This document shows, in pieces, positions 18,977-27,755 of a stretch of 48,107 nucleotides of DNA. Origin of the DNA: Alphaproteobacteria bacterium (GTDB lineage Bacteria > Pseudomonadota > Alphaproteobacteria > Micropepsales > Micropepsaceae); assembly GCA_015654705.1 (NCBI GenBank), contig JAATGL010000012.1:1-48107 (forward strand). The letters run 5' to 3'. How positions within the stretch are numbered: position 1 is the first letter of the stretch; each line of letters starts with the position of its first letter. The translations under genes and the position numbers were made by a program. The notes beneath the pieces were generated by a model. It did not search any database. It was not told the origin of the DNA and saw only the letters and a list, made by a program, of their open reading frames with translations.

Positions 18977-19864
18977 TCAGGGACTGGTGTAATTGCCCGT
19001 GCTGCACTTGCCCGTGCTGTTGAGATAGTACTGCGTCACGGTGTAGGTGCTCGATCCGGCGGTCAGATGGCCGCTGCCGCTGCAAAGGTCGGCGATCTCG
19101 TAGCCGTCCGCCGTATTCCAGGCTTGCGGATATTTGGGGTTCGAGCCCGGCGTCGGGATATTGTCGGTCGTCGCCTCGGCATATTCATGCGACGCGGCGA
19201 AGGTGATGAAGCTGATGCCCGAATTGCAATCCGGCTCCACGGTGTAGAAAATATTCGTATCCGTCACCTTCTTCGACGACGCGAAATGATAGGCGCCGAA
19301 GTCCCGGCAGGATACCAGGCCCTGCAGGGTGATCGTGATGTCGGCCGGGAAATAGATCATGTACAGCGTATTGAGATCGTTCGGCGGCAGGACGCCCTTG
19401 CTGATCTGATACGCCAGCTCCTTTTGAATCTGGCCGTCGGTCAGGTTCAACGATTTGTGCTTCGGCGTGATCTGAACCAGGCCTTCATAGGTGCCGCGCC
19501 CGATATTCTGCTTCGTTCCCTTGTGGCCGTTCACGCCTTTCAGATGGGTGTCATATTCCGACATCTGATCCACGAAGGTGCTGTTCACGACGGCTCCCGT
19601 GAACCCGGGAACCGTGGCGACCGTCGTCGGATTGACGTTCGGACCCCACATGACCGCGACGACATGGCCGTTCGAGAACACCGAGCCGCCGAAATATTCC
19701 ACCTCTCCGGCACCCTGCTGCGGCGCATGGCCGGTCCTCGCCCGATAGGCCGGCGTCGCGAAGATATGGTAGGCGCCGACGCTGTCGGCCATGACCGGAG
19801 CGGCCACGCTCAAGGCGGCGGCCATCGCCGCGCAGGCGGCCACGGAACGCAGAGATGCAAACAT
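18977..19864 (-). CDS. Secreted EXORDIUM/phosphate-induced-like protein with HExxEA motif
   Basis: Signal peptide MFASLRSVAACAAMAAALSVAAPVMA; 'GGSVFSNGHVVAVMWGPNV', 'AASHEYAEATTDNIP', 'GYEIADLC'. Confidence 0.6.
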   Translation of the reverse strand: MFASLRSVAACAAMAAALSVAAPVMADSVGAYHIFATPAYRARTGHAPQQGAGEVEYFGGSVFSNGHVVAVMWGPNVNPTTVATVPGFTGAVVNSTFVDQMSEYDTHLKGVNGHKGTKQNIGRGTYEGLVQITPKHKSLNLTDGQIQKELAYQISKGVLPPNDLNTLYMIYFPADITITLQGLVSCRDFGAYHFASSKKVTDTNIFYTVEPDCNSGISFITFAASHEYAEATTDNIPTPGSNPKYPQAWNTADGYEIADLCSGSGHLTAGSSTYTVTQYYLNSTGKCSTGNYTSP

Positions 19865-19960
19865 TGAAGTTCCCCTATTTGGCGATTGGCGGACCGAGCC
19901 CGCATCGGGTGACACAATGTGGCGTCATGGCGCGGTTGGCAAGCGGACGGCGCCCCAAGT

Positions 19961-20299
19961 TCAACGGTTGGACAGCTGAATGGGATTGCCGTCCGGGTCT
20001 TTGCCGTCGCAAAGGCAGAACATGTCTCCCTGTCGGACCTTGCCGAAACGCGCGCCGCGCCCCACCAGCGTTTCCCGCAGGGCGACGACGTCCTTGGCGT
20101 AAAAGACGATCTTCGGACCCTTGCGGCCCGGCGACGGCGAGCCGGAATGCAGCGCGATCCGCGTGCCACCCGCCGCAAATTCCCGCCAGCCCTTTTCATT
20201 GGTGACCCGGCGAAGGCCAAGCACCTCTCCGTAGAATTCGCTCATCGCATCGATCTGCGCCGTAAACAGGATCACGCGCGCCATTTTCATCGCGGGCAT
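19961..20299 (-). CDS. VOC (glyoxalase/bleomycin resistance) family protein
   Basis: 'MARVILFTAQIDAMSEFYGEVLGLRRV...GWREFAAGGTRIALH...KIVFYAKDVVALRETLVGRG...CDGKDPDGNPIQLSNR'. Confidence 0.85.
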   Translation of the reverse strand: MPAMKMARVILFTAQIDAMSEFYGEVLGLRRVTNEKGWREFAAGGTRIALHSGSPSPGRKGPKIVFYAKDVVALRETLVGRGARFGKVRQGDMFCLCDGKDPDGNPIQLSNR

Positions 20300-20354
20300 C
20301 TTTGTAGCGACTCCACCGGGCCTTCAGACGAGCAAGCCTATCAGAAACGCCTGC

Positions 20355-21116
20355 TCATGATTCCAGCCCCGTGTAGGCGAGACTGGCGAGTCTCTGCATT
20401 TCGGGAGCCGACATCCGCCCCGTCATCACCGTTCCGATCACATCGTCCTGCCAGATGCAGACGCGCTGCCGGTCGCGCTTGAACTGGTCGAAGCGCACGG
20501 CACCCGACGAATGGCGGACATACAGCGCGAAGGCGCGGGGGTCGGCGCCGCGTCGATAGAGCAACTCGACCGCCTTGCCGCCGGGCACGCCGTCGTAAAC
20601 CTGCAGCCGGCTCAGCGTGTAGCCCATCTTGCCGAGGTCCGGCGCCCTGACGGGCATGGCGAGCGCGGTGGTCATCACGGCATCGGCGGCATGCGCACTG
20701 GCGGCGCCGCCGATCGCAAGCGTCTGGCGCGGCGCTGTCGCATCGCTTTGCGCAGCGAGCGCTTCCGTTACGATGGTGTCCTCCCTGACTGCAAATGTCT
20801 GCCGATAGGCGAGCGTCGCAGCCAGCAGCAGCACGAGCGCTGCCGCAATGGCAGCCAGAGGCTTCAGATAGGATGCAAAGCGGGATCGGCGGGGCCGGTG
20901 AATCAGTGCCAGCCATTCCGCTGGAAGCGGACGGTCGAGCAAGGCGTCGTAGATTCCGGCCAACCGCGCCTTGTCCGCGCGGAAGGACGCAACCCGTTCG
21001 GACAGGCGCGCGTCGCTGCGAACGGCCTCCTCGATCGCGGCGCTGCGGCCTTCGTCGAGCTGATCGTCGATGAAAGCGTGCAGATCTTCCTCGCGAATTT
21101 CCACGCGACCGGTCAT
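20355..21116 (-). CDS. Anti-sigma factor family transmembrane protein
   Basis: 'REEDLHAFIDDQLDEGRSAAIEEAVRSDARLSERVASFRADKARL' N-terminal anti-sigma-like helix, one TM 'LAAIAAALVLLLAATLAY', extracytoplasmic C-terminal domain. Confidence 0.8.
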   Translation of the reverse strand: MTGRVEIREEDLHAFIDDQLDEGRSAAIEEAVRSDARLSERVASFRADKARLAGIYDALLDRPLPAEWLALIHRPRRSRFASYLKPLAAIAAALVLLLAATLAYRQTFAVREDTIVTEALAAQSDATAPRQTLAIGGAASAHAADAVMTTALAMPVRAPDLGKMGYTLSRLQVYDGVPGGKAVELLYRRGADPRAFALYVRHSSGAVRFDQFKRDRQRVCIWQDDVIGTVMTGRMSAPEMQRLASLAYTGLES

Positions 21117-21495
21117 TGCCGGCGATCCAATCGCGGCGCCGCCGTTCCCTGCGGCCCAATTGGCGCGAGGCTTGTCACGAAAACGGACGGTTCCTGACCC
21201 ATGAATGTTCTTCTGCCGTGCTCACGCCCGCAAAAAGTCCGCGTGTCATCCTATATTCATACTTCGACGTTTTTCGGCACCCCTTTATTCCACTGTATTT
21301 CATTGCCGACGCACCGGGTCCAGTACCCCGCTCAAACCGGTAGGCCGGCAAAATAATAGAAAAGTCGTCCCGCGTCGCCTGCACATTTTCCAAAGACGGG
21401 GAATAGATCGGCGATCTCGTTCGTCTACCGATACGAGACGATGGCGCTGCGCATCGTGTCGCGAGGAAGACCCTCGGCAAACCTGGGAGGACGAA

Positions 21496-22530
21496 ATGAG
21501 AATCGAAATTGGCCTGGCGTTGAGTCTGATGTTGTCCGCGTCTCCGCTTCTGGCCGCCGGGCAGTCCGTCGCGCCCGGCAAAACGACGACTTTTCAGGTC
21601 GTCCCCCTGGTCTCGGACCAGCCGGGCATCGCACCCAACACCGATCCCGACCTCGTCAATCCCTGGGGACTTTCGCAATTCCCCGGCGCGCCCGTCTGGG
21701 TGTCCGACAACGGAACCAACAAGTCCACGCTCTACGATCCCAACACGGGCGCCAAGAGTTCGCTGGTCGTGAATATCCCGCACGGTTCGCCGACGGGGAC
21801 CGTGGCTGTGCCCAGCGGCGCCGGCTTCGTGATCAAGAAGAAGGGAAAGAGCGCCGACAGCTCGTTCCTCTTCGACACGGAATCCGGGCAGATCGAGGGA
21901 TGGAGTTCCTCGGTCGACCTCAACAACGCGGTCGTCGCGTTCAACGGCTCGGGCGACGGTTCGGTTTACAAGGGCCTCGCCATCGACACGGTCGGCAACC
22001 AGATCTACGCCGCCGATTTCGCCAACAACCAGGTCGAGGTGTTCGACAATGCGTTCCACAAGGTCGGCGCCTTCACCGATCCCAACCTGCCGAAGAACTA
22101 CGCGCCGTTCAACGTGGCGGTGCTCAACGGAAAACTTTACGTGGCCTTCGCGAAACGCGAGAAGCACGGGATCGACGAAGTCGACGGCGCCGGTCTGGGC
22201 TATGTCGATGTCTTCGGCACGGACGGAACGTTGCAGCAGCACCTCGTCGCCAACGGTCCGCTGAACGCGCCCTGGGGGCTGGCGCTCGCACCGGCGAATT
22301 TCGGGACCTTCGCGGGCGCGCTGCTGGTGGGCAATTTCGGCAATGGCGAGATCAACGCATTCGACCCCGCCACGGGCACCCTGATCGGCACGCTGAGCAG
22401 CGGCAAACACAAGCCGCTGAAGATCGAAGGGCTTTGGGCGCTGGACGACACGGGCAACAACGCGATCACCTTTTCCGCGGGCCCCGGCGGCGAGGCGCAC
22501 GGCCTGTTCGGTCTGATCGAACCCAAATAG
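21496..22530 (+). CDS. TIGR03118 family secreted protein (NHL/propeller-like)
   Basis: 'DPDLVNPWGLSQFPGAPVWVSDNGTNKSTLYD', 'YAADFANNQVEVFD', 'LLVGNFGNGEINAFDPATGTLIGTL', signal peptide. Confidence 0.88.
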   Translation: MRIEIGLALSLMLSASPLLAAGQSVAPGKTTTFQVVPLVSDQPGIAPNTDPDLVNPWGLSQFPGAPVWVSDNGTNKSTLYDPNTGAKSSLVVNIPHGSPTGTVAVPSGAGFVIKKKGKSADSSFLFDTESGQIEGWSSSVDLNNAVVAFNGSGDGSVYKGLAIDTVGNQIYAADFANNQVEVFDNAFHKVGAFTDPNLPKNYAPFNVAVLNGKLYVAFAKREKHGIDEVDGAGLGYVDVFGTDGTLQQHLVANGPLNAPWGLALAPANFGTFAGALLVGNFGNGEINAFDPATGTLIGTLSSGKHKPLKIEGLWALDDTGNNAITFSAGPGGEAHGLFGLIEPK

Positions 22531-22631
22531 ACGACACATCTGACCACGCGTGCAGCTCTATGGCGTGAATCCATCCGCAGGCTTGTCGGCGCTGCCAATA
22601 CCGGCCGGTTCCTGCGGACGTTCACGGCGTG

Positions 22632-22685
22632 CCAAGTTCCTGGTCCGGAACTTGGTACCCCGGCGGCGGCCCCTCCGCCGGCCTT
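22632..22685. repeat. Two consecutive intergenic palindromes
   Basis: CCAAGTTCC-TGGTCC-GGAACTTGG (22632-22655) followed by CCGGCGG-N8-CCGCCGG. Confidence 0.6.
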
Positions 22686-22803
22686 GGCTGCAGGCGCACC
22701 TGTCGGCCTCTGGCCGGGAAATACGAAACATTAATGAACGGCAATGCCGCATATTGGCAGCCGATCCGCTTCGGGGCATCCTGACGTCTTCATGGAGGAC
22801 AGG

Positions 22804-24465
22804 ATGACAGACATGGCCCCCGGTGTTTCCAGCCTTCTTCGCAGGCACGATGCCATGCGGCGCCTCTCGGCTGCCGCCCTTCTTGCCGCGCTGGGCGGGG
22901 CCGGTCCTGCCGCCGCCGCGAATCCGCCCGTGACGGTCGCCATCGACGCCACCGCCAGCCGCCATCCGATCAATCCGCTGATCTACGGGGTGGGCTTCGG
23001 CTCCAAGGCCGACCTGACTGCCTTGAACGCGCCGCTGAACCGTATGGGCGGCAACAACATGACCGATTACAACTGGTCCCAGAACGCCCAGAATCTGGAC
23101 GCCGACTATTATTTCGAAAGCTATCCGCAGAAGGGCGCCACCGCCGGCGCCGAGGCCGACACCTTCGTCGCCACCAGCAAGGCGCACGGCGCCCAGCCCA
23201 TGCTGACCGTGCCGCTGATCGGCTGGGTCGCCAAGCTCGGCGCCGGCCGTTCCATCCTGCCCAGCTTTTCGGTGGCCAAATACGGCGCCCAATGCAGCGT
23301 CGATCAATACGACACCGATGCCGGCGACGGATTGAAACCCGACTGCAAGACGGCGATCACCGGCAACGATCCCCACGATGCCTATGTCACGGACAGTCCC
23401 GCCGCCGAGCAGAAATGGATCAAGCATCTGGTCAAGAAATGGGGCAAGGCGGCCGACGGCGGCGTCGGCTACTACCTGATGGATAACGAGCCCAGCATCT
23501 GGTACTCGACCCATCGCGACGTCCACCCGATCGGTCCGCATGCGATCGAATATCGCGACAAGGTCATTCTGGGATCCGCGCGCGTCAAGGCGATCGATCC
23601 CAGCGCGCTGGTCGTGGCGCCGGAGGAATGGGGCTGGGAGGGCTATTTCTACAGCGGCTATGACCAGCAATATGCGGAGGCACACAATTACAGCAAGTTT
23701 CCGGACCACAAGAAGGAGCAGGGCGGGATGGACTACATCCCCTGGCTGCTGACGGAGTGGAAAGCGTCCGGCCATCCGGTGGACGTCGTGAGCGTGCATT
23801 TCTATCCGCAGGGCAACGAAGACAGCAACGATACCTCCACCGCCACGCAGCTGCTGCGCAACCGCTCCACCCGCCAGCTCTGGGATCCGAATTACACCTC
23901 CGAAAGCTGGATCGACGCGCCGGTTTACCTGATCCCGCGGCTGAAGAGTTGGATCGCCGATTATTACTATGCCGGAACGCCGGTGGCGGTGACCGAATAC
24001 AATTGGGGCGCCGAGAACCATATCAACGGCGCCACGACCCAGGCCGACATCTACGGAATTTTCGGCCAGCAGGGATTGGACATGGCGACACGCTGGACCG
24101 TGCCGGCCGCCAAGACGCCCACCTTCAAGGCGATGCAGATGTATCGCAACTACGACGGCGCTGGCTCGACCTTCGGCGACACCAGCATTTCGGCCAGCGC
24201 GCCCAATCCGGACGATCTGTCCGCCTTCGCCGCACTGCGCAGCAAGGACGGCACCATGACGGTGATGGTGATCAACAAGGTGCTGAGCGGCAGCACGCCG
24301 GTCACGCTGAGCCTCGCCAATTTCACCAGCGCCGGCACGGCCAAGGTCTATCGCCTGACGTCGACCAACGTGATCCAGGTGCTTCCGGATTTGGCGTGGT
24401 CGGGCGGCGCGTTGAACGATACCGAGCCCGCGCAGAGCATCACGCTCTACGTGCTGCCGAAATAG
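22804..24465 (+). CDS. Secreted glycoside hydrolase family 44-like (endoglucanase/xyloglucanase-type)
   Basis: 'HPINPLIYGVGFGS', 'NRMGGNNMTDYNW', 'YYLMDNEPSIWYSTHRDVHP', 'VDVVSVHFYPQG', 'VAVTEYNWG'. Start may be 22855 (MRRLSAAALLAALGG). Confidence 0.85.
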   Translation: MTDMAPGVSSLLRRHDAMRRLSAAALLAALGGAGPAAAANPPVTVAIDATASRHPINPLIYGVGFGSKADLTALNAPLNRMGGNNMTDYNWSQNAQNLDADYYFESYPQKGATAGAEADTFVATSKAHGAQPMLTVPLIGWVAKLGAGRSILPSFSVAKYGAQCSVDQYDTDAGDGLKPDCKTAITGNDPHDAYVTDSPAAEQKWIKHLVKKWGKAADGGVGYYLMDNEPSIWYSTHRDVHPIGPHAIEYRDKVILGSARVKAIDPSALVVAPEEWGWEGYFYSGYDQQYAEAHNYSKFPDHKKEQGGMDYIPWLLTEWKASGHPVDVVSVHFYPQGNEDSNDTSTATQLLRNRSTRQLWDPNYTSESWIDAPVYLIPRLKSWIADYYYAGTPVAVTEYNWGAENHINGATTQADIYGIFGQQGLDMATRWTVPAAKTPTFKAMQMYRNYDGAGSTFGDTSISASAPNPDDLSAFAALRSKDGTMTVMVINKVLSGSTPVTLSLANFTSAGTAKVYRLTSTNVIQVLPDLAWSGGALNDTEPAQSITLYVLPK

Positions 24466-25349
24466 GGAGCGGTGGCGGATTCGGGAAGCGCGCCTTCGGT
24501 TTCGTCGCATTGCTGGCTGCCGTAGCGGCAGGCATAGACCTTGGTGAATTCCGCGCCCAGGAGAAACACCTGCGCGGAATAGTAGACCCAGACCAGCAGC
24601 AGGATCAGACCGCCCGCCGCGCCATAGGGCTTGGCCATCGTGCTGCTGCCGAGAAAATAGCCCAGCAGGAATTGTCCGAGTTGGAACAGCGCCGCGGTGC
24701 CGATCGCGCCCGCGATCACATCGCCCCATTCCAGATCCTTGTTCGGCAGGATTTTGTAGATCGCCGCGAACAGCAAAGTCGCCAGCAGGAACGAGACGGC
24801 GATGTTCAGCAGCGCCAGCGTGAACTGGCTATAGGGGGTGTCCACGGTGATGTAATGGCGCAACGCCGTCAGCGCCGCCGTCAGCAGCATCGAGATGACA
24901 AGCAGGAATCCCAACCCGATCACCAGCAGCAGGCTGACCGCGCGCCCGCGCAGCAGGCGCGGCAGGACGGCGCCCTTGCGCGGCGCCTGCCAGATCGCAT
25001 TCAGCGCGTCCTCCATTTCGCCGAACACGCCGGACGCCGTCACGATCAGCACCGCCACGCCCAGGATGCCGCTGAAGATCCCGGTCGAGGTGCCGCGCGC
25101 GTTGCGGATCGCCATCTGCAAGAGATTGACGCTGTCATGACTCATAATGTGGCCCAGAGCGGCCGCCACGGCGCCGCGCGCCGCATCCGGCCCCATCACC
25201 AGCCCGGCGATGGTGACCGCGATGTAGAGCACCGGCGCGATCGCCGTGACGATATAGAACGCGATCGCGGCGCCCCGCGTCAGCGCCTCGTCGTGGATAT
25301 AGGCGTCGATCCCGCTGCGGATGAGCTGCCAAGTCTGTTTGAACATCAA
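24447..25349 (-). CDS. YihY/virulence factor BrkB family membrane protein
   Basis: 'LTRGAAIAFYIVTAIAPVLYIAVTIAGLV', 'GFLLVISMLLTAAL', 'YGAAGGLILLLVWVYYSAQVFLLGAEFTKVYA'. 3' end overlaps the GH44 gene by 19 bp. Confidence 0.92.
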   Translation of the reverse strand: MMFKQTWQLIRSGIDAYIHDEALTRGAAIAFYIVTAIAPVLYIAVTIAGLVMGPDAARGAVAAALGHIMSHDSVNLLQMAIRNARGTSTGIFSGILGVAVLIVTASGVFGEMEDALNAIWQAPRKGAVLPRLLRGRAVSLLLVIGLGFLLVISMLLTAALTALRHYITVDTPYSQFTLALLNIAVSFLLATLLFAAIYKILPNKDLEWGDVIAGAIGTAALFQLGQFLLGYFLGSSTMAKPYGAAGGLILLLVWVYYSAQVFLLGAEFTKVYACRYGSQQCDETEGALPESATAPYFGST

Positions 25350-25372
25350 AATGAGCCGAATTCCCCATTGGA

Positions 25373-25397
25373 GGAACGCGCAACCGGCCCAGTTGTT
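25373..25397 (+). promoter_or_regulatory. Possible EcfG-type promoter (GGAAC-N16-TGTT) upstream of AsmA gene
   Basis: GGAAC at 25373-25377, TGTT at 25394-25397. Near match to the alphaproteobacterial general-stress promoter GGAAC-N16/17-CGTT. Confidence 0.3.
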
Positions 25398-25461
25398 TCA
25401 CCGTGCCATGCAGCGCATGGCGCGATGCAGCGTTGTCTGGCAGCGGATTTGGCGGTGAAGC

Positions 25462-27474
25462 ATGGATATGAGCGATAAAGCGGGCCACGCGGCCGGTCTT
25501 CGGGAGGCGCCGCCCCGCGGTCGCAGCCTGTTCGGCCGGATCGTGTGGTCGTGGGCCGCGTTTTTCCGCTGGAGCGCCGCGACCATCGTCGCCTTGCTGA
25601 TGATCGCCCTGCTGTGGCTCTATTTCCTGGATTGGAACACGATGCGCGGGCCGCTCGCCCGCTATGCCTCGCACCGCCTGGGCCGCGAGGTGCATATTGC
25701 GGGCAATCTCGAGGTCCGTCTTTTCAGCTTCACGCCGAGCATGTCCGTCCATGGCGTCAGGGTGGCCAACCCGGCCTGGGTCGGCCAACCGCTAGCGGCC
25801 GATATCGGCGATTTTTCGGTGTCGGTGCGGCTGATGCCGCTGCTCTACGGCAAGCTGATCTTGCCATCGGTCGAGTTCGACGATCCGAATATCCTGGTGG
25901 TGCGCGACAAGCAGGGGCGGACGAACTGGGATTTCCGCGGTTCGGCCCAGGGACAGAAGATTCCGCCGATCCAACGCTTCGTGGTGCGCAACGGGCAACT
26001 CAGGATCGACGACCGGCTGCGCCGGATGGTTTTCGCCGGCATGGTGTCGTCCAACGAGCGGGCCGGCGGCGGCGACCACGCATTCGAACTGACCGGAGAA
26101 GGCACGCTGAACGGAAACAAATTCGTCGCCGACATCCATGGCGGCGCCCTGATCAATGTCGACGAGAGCAAGCCCTATCATTTCGCCGCCGACGTGCGCT
26201 CCGGCACCACCCATGCCGTGGCGGACGGTGCGTTTCCGAGGCCCTTTCACCTGGGCCAGTTCTGGGCCGCCACCACATTCTCCGGCCCGACCATGGCCGA
26301 TCTCTACTATCTGACCGGCCTCGCCTTTCCCAACACGCCGCCTTATCGCCTTTCGGGCACGCTGACGCGCGACGGCTCGCTCTTTCATTTCGCCGACATC
26401 AAGGGCCTCGTGGGCAGTTCCGACATGCATGGCGATGTGACGGCGCAGACCGCCGACACACCGACCTTCGTGCGCGCGCAACTCACGTCGCGCCAGTTGA
26501 ACTTCGACGACCTGGGACCGTTGATCGGCGCGCCGCCACCCGGTGCCGCGCGCAAAGGATCGGCAGCCGCATCCACGCGCGTCCTGCCCGACGCGCCGCT
26601 GTATGTCGAGCGCATCCGTCAGATGAATGCCGACGTCCAGTATGATGCCGCCACGATAAAATCGCAGGATTTTCCACTGCGCGACCTGCACCTGCATGTG
26701 GTGCTCAACAACGGCGTGATGACGCTCGATCCCATCACCTTCGATTTCACCCGCGGCAAGCTGAACGCATCGCTGAAAGTCGACGCCCGCAAGGACGTGG
26801 CGGTCAGCGACCTGGACGCACGGCTGAGCAATATCCGTCTGGAGCAGTTCGTGCACGGCAATCCGCCGGCCGTCGAGGGGCTGCTGGCGGCGCGGGCACA
26901 AATGCACACGGTGGGAAACAGCGTGCGCAAAGCAGCCGCCACCGCCAACGGCGCGCTGACCTTCGTGGTGCCGAGCGGCAAAGTGCGCAAATCCTTCGCC
27001 GAACTGACGGGGATCGATCTGCTCAACGGCCTAGGCCTGCTGCTGACCAACGACAAAAGCGACACGGGGCTGCGCTGCGCCGTCGCCCGTTTCGACGCGC
27101 GCGACGGCGTCATGACCGCGCGGCAGTTTACCATTGACACCGATCCAGTTCTCATCAATGGCAGCGGAACGATCAATCTCAGGGACGAATCGCTGAACCT
27201 CGCCATCACCGGCAAGCCCAAGGAATTTCGCATCGGGCGCCTGCGCGCACCGATCTCGATCGGCGGTTCGCTCGGCAGTCCCTCCGTGGGGGTGAAGGCA
27301 GGCCCTGCCCTGGCGCAAGGCGGCATCGCGGCGGCGCTGGGTGTGCTCAATCCCTTCGCGGCCCTGCTGGCCTTCGTCGATCCCGGCCTTGCCAAGGACG
27401 CGAATTGCGTGGCCCTGAGCGAGAACGCGCGCAAAGGTCCAGCGCCCGTGAAGACCCCATCGCGCCGCAGATGA
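25462..27474 (+). CDS. AsmA family protein
   Basis: N-terminal TM; 'GREVHIAGNLEVRLFSFTPSMSVHGVRVANPAWVGQPLAADIGDFSVSVRLMPLLYGKLILPSVEFDDPNILVVRDKQGRTNWDF'; C-terminal AsmA-type 'GSGTINLRDESLNLAITGKPKEF'. Confidence 0.9.
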   Translation: MDMSDKAGHAAGLREAPPRGRSLFGRIVWSWAAFFRWSAATIVALLMIALLWLYFLDWNTMRGPLARYASHRLGREVHIAGNLEVRLFSFTPSMSVHGVRVANPAWVGQPLAADIGDFSVSVRLMPLLYGKLILPSVEFDDPNILVVRDKQGRTNWDFRGSAQGQKIPPIQRFVVRNGQLRIDDRLRRMVFAGMVSSNERAGGGDHAFELTGEGTLNGNKFVADIHGGALINVDESKPYHFAADVRSGTTHAVADGAFPRPFHLGQFWAATTFSGPTMADLYYLTGLAFPNTPPYRLSGTLTRDGSLFHFADIKGLVGSSDMHGDVTAQTADTPTFVRAQLTSRQLNFDDLGPLIGAPPPGAARKGSAAASTRVLPDAPLYVERIRQMNADVQYDAATIKSQDFPLRDLHLHVVLNNGVMTLDPITFDFTRGKLNASLKVDARKDVAVSDLDARLSNIRLEQFVHGNPPAVEGLLAARAQMHTVGNSVRKAAATANGALTFVVPSGKVRKSFAELTGIDLLNGLGLLLTNDKSDTGLRCAVARFDARDGVMTARQFTIDTDPVLINGSGTINLRDESLNLAITGKPKEFRIGRLRAPISIGGSLGSPSVGVKAGPALAQGGIAAALGVLNPFAALLAFVDPGLAKDANCVALSENARKGPAPVKTPSRRR

Positions 27475-27599
27475 AGGCGTTCACCATTGTGGCACAGATG
27501 CGGCCATCATGGTTGATCAATTCTTGACGGCCGGAACTCCCCCTGCCCGATTTCGTTATTACATCAGTACGTGACTACAGCCGGACAATCGGGTCGCTC

Positions 27600-27716
27600 C
27601 CGCACCGGCTACCGGTTACAGGGCGTCTGGAGGGATTGAACCTCCGGGCCAAGGCGTCCGGACCGGAAGGGCGCGCATCGTTTTCCCCCCCAGCGATGCG
27701 CGCCCCTTCTTTTTTT
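27600..27716 (+). ncRNA. Candidate small RNA with ACCTCC-containing hairpin and strong terminator
   Basis: Intergenic. GGAGG-GATTGAA-CCTCC (27629-27645), then terminator 27669-27716. Promoter and RNA boundaries not resolved. Confidence 0.3.
27669..27716 (+). terminator. Rho-independent terminator
   Basis: Perfect 12-bp stem GGGCGCGCATCG / CGATGCGCGCCC followed by CTTCTTTTTTT. Confidence 0.85.
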
Positions 27717-27755
27717 GCTGTAGGATCAAAGCGGCGTTCGCCCGGGGAACATCAC

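Noticed and set aside
22558-24729. 723-aa minus-strand ORF
   Set aside because: Antisense to the GH44 gene, whose product is clearly recognisable.
27625-27660. tRNA gene on the minus strand
   Set aside because: Only a T-arm-like hairpin is present. No matching acceptor stem, anticodon arm or CCA could be placed.
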